From contig CAYGKP010000034.1 in assembly GCA_964350605.1 (NCBI GenBank), positions 1 to 16,749 on the forward strand: a stretch of DNA of 16,749 nucleotides, written 5' to 3'. The notes under the pieces were generated by a model. The model saw only the letters and a program-made list of their open reading frames with translations, was not told the DNA's origin and did no database searches. Of the stretch, positions 1 through 6,303 are shown in pieces. Made by a program: the position numbers and the translations under genes. Each line of letters opens with the position of its first letter. Position 1 is the first letter of the stretch. This DNA is from CAYGKP01 sp964350605. Its GTDB lineage: Bacteria > Bacteroidota > Bacteroidia > Cytophagales > JAAEPT01.

Positions 1-644
1 AAATTGCTGTTGCTCATCTGTGCGACGCGGTTGCACTCGTCATCCCCCGGTGTCCCGTAAGTCTGTGACCAGATGATGGTGCTACCGTCGGCGGAAAGTT
101 TGTAGATGAGCATGTTTCGGCGTCCGAGTGGATTGGTGCCCACCGCTGCAGTCGTATAACCCGCCACAATCATCGAGCCATCCGCAGCCAACAAAGCCGC
201 GTTGCCCACCTGATCGGCGGTGCCACCTAAAAGTGTGTCCCACTGCATTACGCCGGAAGCGTCGGTACGAAACGCGTACAAATCAGTACTGTCGCCCTCA
301 TACATGTAAGTTCCGCTGACGAGGTAACCCCCATCGTCCAAAAGAGCGAGCCCGCCGCCCTGGTCATCGAAGTCGCCGCCGAAGGTTTGGCGCCAAAGTT
401 CGTTGCCCCTCGCATCGGTTCGCACCAGAAGAATGTCTGTAGTCTGATCCCCTTGCATCAAAGTACCCACGAGGGTAAAACCTCCGTCGGAATTCTGAAT
501 CACCTGGCCGGGCTGGTCTGTGCCCGAATTACCCAGAAACTTCACAAAGAAGTCCGATTGGGTATCCTCCACTTTTTGGCAGGCCCCCAGAAGCGACAAG
601 GCCAAGATCGAGAGCCCAAGAAAATACCGGCACTGATTCATCAT
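1..644 (-). CDS. Lipoprotein with β-propeller-like repeats (3' end outside window)
   Basis: The frame is open from the start at 644 to the left edge, giving the first 214 residues; the C-terminus is missing. The N-terminus MMNQCRYFLGLSILALSLLGAC is a lipoprotein signal with lipobox LGAC, lipidated Cys at about residue 22. Residues after it (CQKVEDTQ) are Gln/Lys followed by acidic residues, resembling the surface-export signal of Bacteroidota lipoproteins. The mature part shows about three repeats of roughly 50 residues with the pattern DGGF/Y-x-(L/V)-x-G-T, D-(I/L)-x-x-x-R-T-D-A-x-G, then ELW or MQW and an (F/L)GG turn, as in bacterial β-propellers. The ATG at 644 overlaps the stop of the barrel gene as ATGA; a second ATG at 641 is also possible. 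The overlap implies translation coupled to that gene. The ligand is unknown. Likely an outer-membrane, perhaps surface, binding protein; the propeller call is from repeat spacing only. Confidence 0.8.
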   Translation of the reverse strand, partial: MMNQCRYFLGLSILALSLLGACQKVEDTQSDFFVKFLGNSGTDQPGQVIQNSDGGFTLVGTLMQGDQTTDILLVRTDARGNELWRQTFGGDFDDQGGGLALLDDGGYLVSGTYMYEGDSTDLYAFRTDASGVMQWDTLLGGTADQVGNAALLAADGSMIVAGYTTAAVGTNPLGRRNMLIYKLSADGSTIIWSQTYGTPGDDECNRVAQMSNSN

Positions 645-1747
645 TGTCGGCGAATTTCGTTTTCGATTTTTCCTTGCGGGCTCAGGTCCTTGCGGCGCGG
701 TTTGCGCTTGCGCGGGTTGAAGAACGACTTGGCATAGCCAATTTGAAAGCTCAGGTAATGCTGCTGGAAATCGTCGTCAACCAAATAGTATTGATAGAGC
801 AACTCGTCATTGGTATAGCGTTCGGTCGGGTTGGCCATTGTTTGAAGATTGTAGCCGAAGCGGGCATCAAAAAACAGAAAGCCTTTGGGGACCTTGTAGG
901 TGAACCCAAGCCCCGCGATACCCCAATAATTCGCCGCGCGCCGTTGAGTTTTTACGTCCACGTCGGGGCCAGCGACTTCACTTTGGCTACCATCCGCATA
1001 GCTGCGTGAAATGGTGGCATTCGAATTGACCAGCAAGCCCACCGAGCCACCAAGCAACGCATAGGGCTTCACCCGGCCTTCGCCAAAGCTGTAGCGAAAG
1101 GTGAGGGGCACATCCAGCCAGAGCTGTTGCTCGGTCATCTCTTGGGTCGCAAAGCCCAGAATTTCGTTGGTGTAGCGATACCCTCTGGTAGCGGCGACCA
1201 GCTCGAGGTTGGCACTGAACCGCTCGCTGATGGGCAGGTTGAAAAGAATACCAATCTGCAGGCCCGGTCCGCCACTGCTGTACTTTCCTGGGTCTTCTTC
1301 CACGTTGTTGACGCCGTAGGCGCGTTGCACTCCGACAAACGAGAGGTTTGCCCCCACTTCCAGACCCAGCGAAAAGATCGGGTTGGTCTTGAAGCTCTCG
1401 TACAATTCGATGTACTCGGTGGGGTCCAAGTTGTAATCGGGCTCGTACTCTGGCTCCGAGCGCAGGAGTTCGAGCATGTACTTGTCAGCTGCCTCGCTGT
1501 TGTCCTCGAAAATCGCACAGAGGGTGAGGAGCTTGTGGACCTCAATCTGCTCGGCACTGTTGAGGCCCGACCCCGAGGCACAGGTCCCCAGCATACCGGG
1601 CACCTCCTCAATGCGGCCTTCCGCATAGAGCTTGCGCGCCTTGCGCAGCTTGATCTGGCAATCCTGCCCCAGGGCCCAGGGACCCATAAGGACTAGCATC
1701 AGGACCAGCCACAGTTGCTTACTTGGTTGGTTTGGCACCTTCGCCAT
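641..1747 (-). CDS. Outer-membrane β-barrel protein with N-terminal helical (TPR-like) domain
   Basis: 368 residues from the ATG at 1747. Residues 1-28 form a signal peptide: a hydrophobic core LWLVLMLVLMGPWAL and probable cleavage ALG-QD. Residues 29-122 are helical and resemble a TPR-type fold (KLRKARKLYAEGRIEEVPGML, then charged helices ending DPTEYIELYESFKTNP). Residues 125-345 alternate polar and hydrophobic positions with many Gly and aromatic residues (SLGLEVGANLSFVGV, PYALLGGSVGLLV, LFFDARFGYN, YLSFQIGYAKSFF), as in PorT-like outer-membrane barrels. A very basic tail, NPRKRKPRRKD, follows the last strand. An upstream ATG at 1795 would add 16 hydrophilic residues in front of the signal peptide, so 1747 is preferred. 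The gene overlaps the end of the STAND gene by 29 bases and the lipoprotein start by 4. Role unknown; the context suggests an outer-membrane partner of the TIR/STAND genes. Confidence 0.85.
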   Translation of the reverse strand: MAKVPNQPSKQLWLVLMLVLMGPWALGQDCQIKLRKARKLYAEGRIEEVPGMLGTCASGSGLNSAEQIEVHKLLTLCAIFEDNSEAADKYMLELLRSEPEYEPDYNLDPTEYIELYESFKTNPIFSLGLEVGANLSFVGVQRAYGVNNVEEDPGKYSSGGPGLQIGILFNLPISERFSANLELVAATRGYRYTNEILGFATQEMTEQQLWLDVPLTFRYSFGEGRVKPYALLGGSVGLLVNSNATISRSYADGSQSEVAGPDVDVKTQRRAANYWGIAGLGFTYKVPKGFLFFDARFGYNLQTMANPTERYTNDELLYQYYLVDDDFQQHYLSFQIGYAKSFFNPRKRKPRRKDLSPQGKIENEIRRQ

Positions 1748-4700
1748 AAGGCAACTCGTTGCAGGTTTTACGGTAGGCAATGTCCTCGGCCACATAGCGC
1801 TGCCATTCGCTGAAGGCCATGTTGCGGTCGATGCGGTCGCAGAGGTTTTGGGCCATTTGGTCCGGATCGGTCGGCCAGACGCGAATCAGGTTGTCGACGC
1901 AAGCGGCGTAGAGCTTGTCGCTCTCGGGGCTGAAAGCCACCGACCACACCCAGGTGTCGTGGTCGCGAAGCACCAAGGGCGACTTGTTGTAGTTGCCTGT
2001 CTGGAACACCTGAACGGTTCCATCGAAACTGGCCGAGGCCAGCAATTTGCCGTTCGGGCTGAACTCGAGGTCGTGAACCCGCGCGCCGTGACCACCAAGG
2101 ACGATTATCACTTTCCCCGTCTTCACATCCCAAATGCGGATGGTCCCTTGCAAGTCGCCACTGGCGAGCCACTGACCATCGGGGCTGAAGGCAACCGAGT
2201 GGGTCGGGCTGTTCGCATCCGAGGCGAATACTTTCGCGGTGCCGCCCCACCAGACAATCAGTTTGCCGTTGGCAGTGCCTGCTGCGGCCAATTGATTATC
2301 GGGCCCCGCAGCCAGGGCCAACACTTTCGATTCAGTCTGGGCAAAAACTTGATTCGAGTGGGCCTTCACATCCCACAGGTAGATGTTTCCTTGCGATCCA
2401 CTGGTCAGCAGCTTGCCATCCGGACGGAACGAAAGATTGCTGACCACGCCTTGTTGCACGCCCACCAGGTCAGGCGGCGAGCCCGGGCTGTTCGCATCGA
2501 ACAGCAGAATGCCGCCGTCTTGGCGACCGACCGCCAAGGTATGGCCATCGGGGCTAACGGTCATGCCCCGGTTGATGGCCGAGCCTTGATAGACTGTTTC
2601 ATTTTCTTTGCCCCCTGCGACCGCATTGGTCCAGCGCAGGATGCGCCCATCGGAACCCGCCGAGAACATGGCGTTGGTCGAGCCGCAGAAGCTCACATCA
2701 CGCACCGCGTCGCGGTGACCGCGCAAGGCATTGTACTCCTCTTCGTTGAGCAACTTGAGGGTGTAGTACAACCCGTCATAGATATCCGGGTGAAGGTCGT
2801 CGCCGCCGTACTGTTCGTTGAACTGGTAGGCTTGGAAGGCGACCAGGGCTTTTTCGCTTGTATCACGGGTAATCTGCTGCGATTTCACGGCCATCGACTG
2901 GGCAATCGACAACATCCGTAGACGGAAGGCGGCGTCCGACGCTTCCTTGGCCAGTTGTGTTTGCCGCTCGGCCTCTTTCCGGGCTAGCTCGGCTTTCTTT
3001 TCGTTCTGGCGGGCGATTTCGGCCTGCTCGCGGGCAATCTCCGCTTGGCGACGTGCCTCCAGCTCGGCCAACTCGGCTTGTTTGAGGGCTTCCTCCGCGC
3101 GTTCCTTTTGACGCTCCGCTTCCAGACGGGCCAAGTCGGCCTTCCGTTTTTCCTCGATGGCTTTGCGCTGCTCTTCTTTCGCCAGCTCGCGCTGGGTCTC
3201 GGCCTCGGCCTTTTGCTCTTGGGCCAATTGCTCCTGCTTCTTCGCCTCGGTCCGTAGAATGAAAGCATAGACCATGAACAGCAGCGAGATCACCGCCGCG
3301 GTCCCCAGGATGATCGCCACGATCCGGCTGCGGCGCAGGGCGCGCTTCTGGAGCATGATCTTGTTCTGCTCCTCGGTCTCGTACGCGCGTGCGCTGGTAT
3401 CAAGGAACACCATCGCCCGCTCGAAGGCGGGGTGGTAACGTTGGGCCCAGGTCAGGGTTGGTTTCTGCTTCTCGCGCCAGTTGAGGGCGAGTTGCAAATC
3501 CGGTGGCCGCCAAAGGCCAGTCTTGCCCACTTGGTAGAGCGCCGCGGCCTCCGAAAGGCGTTGGTACATCTGCACCGATTGGCTTTCGTCTTCCACCCAG
3601 GATTTGAGCCGGTCCCAAATCCGCATCAGCGATTCGTGGGAGATGTCGAGCATCGACTCGGACTTCAGTGGGACCTCGTGCGAAGGGGTCAAAAGCGAGC
3701 GGCCCGGCTTGCGGAAGACCTCGACCACGTCCATGACCTCCTGCTCAGTGCAACGCGCAATGGCCGCCACATCGGCCACCGAGGTGGGCCTACGAATGCC
3801 TCGGTTGTCGCCCGCCTTTTCGGTCAGGGCTTTGAACAGGACTTCACAGACCTGCTTCTGGCCTTCGGTCAATTCTTCGTAGGCCTCGCTCGCGTGTTCG
3901 GAGAGGGCCTTCTCCATCCGGCCAATCGCCTCGTAGTGGGCGATGTCCATCGGCTCGCCCGTCTCGCGGTTGTTCGACCAATAATCCCAGGTCCGCATCA
4001 GCGAGTGCTGAAGGATGGGCAATTGGTCGTTGTTGTCGCCCACTTCGTTGAGAAGAGTTTGAACCAACCGCGTCGAAATCTCGCCCCCACCCACAGCCAC
4101 CGGGCCGTTGATCGCGTCGCGCAAATTCTCGCGCGTCATTTGGGGGATCAGGTAGTGCGAATCGTTGATCAGCTTGGTCAGCGCGGGGAACTGCGCACAG
4201 TCGCCGATGAAGTCCGAGCGCATGGTCAGGACCACATAGATCGGTAACTCTGACTGGCGGGCGGCTTGCAGGAGCAACTTGACGAAGGCCGCCGATTCGT
4301 TGACGGCGGTACTGTCGCCTCGGCTGCGCTTGTAGCGGAACAATTCCTCGAATTGGTCAATGAGGATCAGGACGTTCTCCGAGTGGTTGCGGCGGTACTG
4401 GCGCACCGCTTCGATCAAGCCCTGCGAGCTGGAACGGATGACCGTCGCGGTGATTGCGCGGCGAATTTCTTCTTCCTCTGCGCCAAGTTCTTGGCCTTCC
4501 AGGTCGGCCTTCACCAAGGCTTCCGCCAGGTTGTCGATGGGCGCATAGCCCGGGCGGGCCGCGATGACTTTCCAGCTTTCGCCCGCGTCGGTGATGAAGC
4601 CACCGTACAGCGTGGGGATCACCCCACAATACATCAAGGAAGATTTCCCCGAACCCGAGGCCCCGATGACCGCCACAAAGCGGTTCTGGGCCAATTTGGC

Positions 4701-4841
4701 GAGCACGTCGTCCGACTGGCCTTCGCGACCGAAGAACAGGTGGCTCTCGTCCATGTCGAACGGACGCAGCCCCGGAAAGGGGTTGAAAAACAGCGTGTCG
4801 GCACCGGGCGACTGGGCGATTTGAGTTTTCACTTCACTCAT
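1719..4841 (-). CDS. STAND-family NTPase with membrane segment, coiled coil and seven-bladed WD40 propeller
   Basis: 1040 residues. The N-terminus has the nSTAND1 signature NPFPGLRPF (20-28) and FFGREGQ (36-42), Walker A GASGSGKSS (60-68), Walker B VLILIDQFEELF (157-168) and a sensor-like MRSDF (207-211). The helical arm carries LPILQHSLMRTW and the conserved ISHESLMRIWDRLKSWV. A single strong membrane helix spans about 507-529, preceded by basic RALRRSR. A Glu/Lys/Ala-rich coiled coil (about 530-640) and a helical linker follow, then seven WD-like blades from about 704 to 1006 (for example SVAFSPDGQWLASG and GTIRIWDVKTG). The tail has the EW-x3-Y and Y-x2-TC pattern seen after WD40 domains in such proteins. 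STAND proteins are ATP-driven signalling switches that oligomerise when a sensor domain meets its trigger. The ATG overlaps the upstream TIR stop as ATGA. Basic residues before the helix suggest NTPase inside, WD40 in the periplasm. Confidence 0.9.
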   Translation of the reverse strand: MSEVKTQIAQSPGADTLFFNPFPGLRPFDMDESHLFFGREGQSDDVLAKLAQNRFVAVIGASGSGKSSLMYCGVIPTLYGGFITDAGESWKVIAARPGYAPIDNLAEALVKADLEGQELGAEEEEIRRAITATVIRSSSQGLIEAVRQYRRNHSENVLILIDQFEELFRYKRSRGDSTAVNESAAFVKLLLQAARQSELPIYVVLTMRSDFIGDCAQFPALTKLINDSHYLIPQMTRENLRDAINGPVAVGGGEISTRLVQTLLNEVGDNNDQLPILQHSLMRTWDYWSNNRETGEPMDIAHYEAIGRMEKALSEHASEAYEELTEGQKQVCEVLFKALTEKAGDNRGIRRPTSVADVAAIARCTEQEVMDVVEVFRKPGRSLLTPSHEVPLKSESMLDISHESLMRIWDRLKSWVEDESQSVQMYQRLSEAAALYQVGKTGLWRPPDLQLALNWREKQKPTLTWAQRYHPAFERAMVFLDTSARAYETEEQNKIMLQKRALRRSRIVAIILGTAAVISLLFMVYAFILRTEAKKQEQLAQEQKAEAETQRELAKEEQRKAIEEKRKADLARLEAERQKERAEEALKQAELAELEARRQAEIAREQAEIARQNEKKAELARKEAERQTQLAKEASDAAFRLRMLSIAQSMAVKSQQITRDTSEKALVAFQAYQFNEQYGGDDLHPDIYDGLYYTLKLLNEEEYNALRGHRDAVRDVSFCGSTNAMFSAGSDGRILRWTNAVAGGKENETVYQGSAINRGMTVSPDGHTLAVGRQDGGILLFDANSPGSPPDLVGVQQGVVSNLSFRPDGKLLTSGSQGNIYLWDVKAHSNQVFAQTESKVLALAAGPDNQLAAAGTANGKLIVWWGGTAKVFASDANSPTHSVAFSPDGQWLASGDLQGTIRIWDVKTGKVIIVLGGHGARVHDLEFSPNGKLLASASFDGTVQVFQTGNYNKSPLVLRDHDTWVWSVAFSPESDKLYAACVDNLIRVWPTDPDQMAQNLCDRIDRNMAFSEWQRYVAEDIAYRKTCNELPYGEGAKPTK

Positions 4842-6214
4842 GCGCTGCGGAGCTTACTGACAAAATCGTCCACGCCACTTTCGGTGAGCTGTTGGACATC
4901 GCGATACAACGGGCCGTCAACGGGCAAGTCGCGCACCTCTGGGCTTATGACTGCTTTCGCGCGCAGCGGCTTGCGGCGACCAAAGCCGGGGGCCTTGACC
5001 AAATCTTGCAGCTTGGCGCGCAACCACTGGTCGGTGGCCAGATCGCGGTAGATCATCACGCCATCGGCGGCCACCAGGAACTGGCGATGCTCGTGGATCA
5101 AGTCCAACTTCGCCGCGCCGTGGTTGACCAACAACACCTTCGAGCCCTGCTTTTGGAGGTCTGTGACCAGTTTCTTCGTGGCCTGTTCGTCCACCGGGTC
5201 AACGATCAGGTAGACCGTTGGCAAGCCATCTGTCGCGGCTTTGGCATCTTTTTCATTGGAAAGCGTCTGGAGCCGTGCGGTCGCGATACCTTTAAAAACT
5301 TCCAGGGGCGTTTGGATCACTTCGGCACCTTGTTGCGAATCAACATCGCGCTTGAGGTTTTCCAGGTACAAGGTCTGTTCGGTCGTCTCGGCCTGGTGGT
5401 CGGGCGAAATCCACAGGAAGCGCAGGGGCTTGCCCTCGTTGGCACTGCAATAGTCGGAGGCCACGCGGTTCTGTACGTCCAGCAGCGTGGACCCATCATC
5501 CAGCGTGTCGCCGGGATTCGGACCAATGATGTGAATGGCCAGTTGGCTTTTTTTCAGCCAGACGGCCATCTCCTTCTTCAGCTCCGCAATCGTGCGCGGC
5601 ACCGAATGGTCGGGTAACACCGTGTGACCTAAGCGTTGCAATTCGCGCTTCACCTCGTCGCGGGCCCGCGACAGGTCGGCGGTGGTCTCCGCCAGGAACA
5701 CGGTCTTCGCGGCTTTGGCTTGCGAACGCTTGTGCTCGGGGTGGGTAACAGCGAAGACCTCGTAGGAGAGGTCGACCAATCGCAGCCAATACTGAATGAT
5801 TTCTTCCTCGGTGTCGAAGATGCCGTCGAACTCCTCGATCCGACCGCCTGCACCCAGGTTGTAGAACTCGTAACCCAAATGATCCTGCAATTGCTCGGGT
5901 TGATCTGGGAAGGGCACGGGGTGCTTGACCAGCTTAAATAAGCCCGACCCGCCCTGCGCATCGACAAACTGCTGGTAGTGTTTTTGGGCCTGCGGATCGG
6001 TGACGAACGCGGGGCTAAGGATGCAGAGCATCGCTTTGCAATCGGCGGGCGGCGGTCCCTGGGCGCTGATTTGGATGACTGGCTGCTCGCCAATGACCTG
6101 TTGGTAGAGGCGCGAAAAGTAGTGGCCCATGTTTTGGGCCCACGCCTTTCCGTTCTCCAACTGGGGGTTATCGGAGGCTGCGTGACAGACAAAAAGATCG
6201 CAACTCTGTGCCAT
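4838..6214 (-). CDS. Protein of three TIR-like modules
   Basis: 458 residues from the ATG at 6214. Three α/β segments each begin with a hydrophobic strand typical of TIR folds: module 1 at about 5-155 (CDLFVCHAASDN, then KAMLCILSPAFVTDP), module 2 at about 168-310 (KTVFLAETTADLSRARDEVKRELQRLGHTVLPD, in parts like DUF4062/TIR-related effectors, then LAIHIIG and LLDVQNRVA), module 3 at about 332-455 (PTVYLIVDPVDEQATKKL, SKVLLVNHG, DGVMIYRDL). TIR domains act as NAD-cleaving enzymes or as protein-protein adaptors; no clear catalytic glutamate in a WCxxE-like setting is seen, so an adaptor role is possible. The open frame extends back to 6361, but that stretch lies inside the SpoIIE gene and is arginine-rich and unstructured, so 6214 is chosen. 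A candidate promoter -7 box lies 20 bases upstream. The stop overlaps the STAND start by 4 bases, which points to obligate partners. No signal peptide; cytoplasmic. Confidence 0.8.
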   Translation of the reverse strand: MAQSCDLFVCHAASDNPQLENGKAWAQNMGHYFSRLYQQVIGEQPVIQISAQGPPPADCKAMLCILSPAFVTDPQAQKHYQQFVDAQGGSGLFKLVKHPVPFPDQPEQLQDHLGYEFYNLGAGGRIEEFDGIFDTEEEIIQYWLRLVDLSYEVFAVTHPEHKRSQAKAAKTVFLAETTADLSRARDEVKRELQRLGHTVLPDHSVPRTIAELKKEMAVWLKKSQLAIHIIGPNPGDTLDDGSTLLDVQNRVASDYCSANEGKPLRFLWISPDHQAETTEQTLYLENLKRDVDSQQGAEVIQTPLEVFKGIATARLQTLSNEKDAKAATDGLPTVYLIVDPVDEQATKKLVTDLQKQGSKVLLVNHGAAKLDLIHEHRQFLVAADGVMIYRDLATDQWLRAKLQDLVKAPGFGRRKPLRAKAVISPEVRDLPVDGPLYRDVQQLTESGVDDFVSKLRSA

Positions 6215-6233
6215 AAAAGGGGAGGCCTTCTGC

Positions 6234-6241
6234 CAAAAATA
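6234..6241 (-). promoter_or_regulatory. Candidate Bacteroidota promoter -7 box for the TIR/STAND unit
   Basis: Read on the minus strand the bases are TATTTTTG, an exact match to the Bacteroidota -7 consensus TAnnTTTG, 19 bases from the TIR start codon. This would give a leader of roughly a dozen bases. A TTTG lies further upstream, but at 32 bases it is too far to be the partner -33 element, and no clear -33 box is seen at the usual 19-21 base spacing. The 89-base gap it lies in is otherwise free of features. If real, it lets the TIR-STAND-barrel-lipoprotein genes be transcribed apart from the SpoIIE gene. Confidence 0.35.
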
Positions 6242-6303
6242 CAAATCACAGCGAAAGTGACCCGCCCGGCGAACAAATAATCGCCCTTTTCGTTTACTGA
6301 CCG

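Noticed and set aside
2930..3250. Low-complexity stretch as a DNA repeat
   Set aside because: The repetition is explained by the coiled-coil coding sequence; no exact direct repeat units were seen.
1632..5051. Long open frames on the plus strand opposite the STAND gene
   Set aside because: They are antisense to a gene with clear motifs, carry no recognisable domain, and arise from GC-rich codon use; the Leu/Gly-rich stretch near 3045-3257 is the mirror of the Glu/Lys coiled coil.
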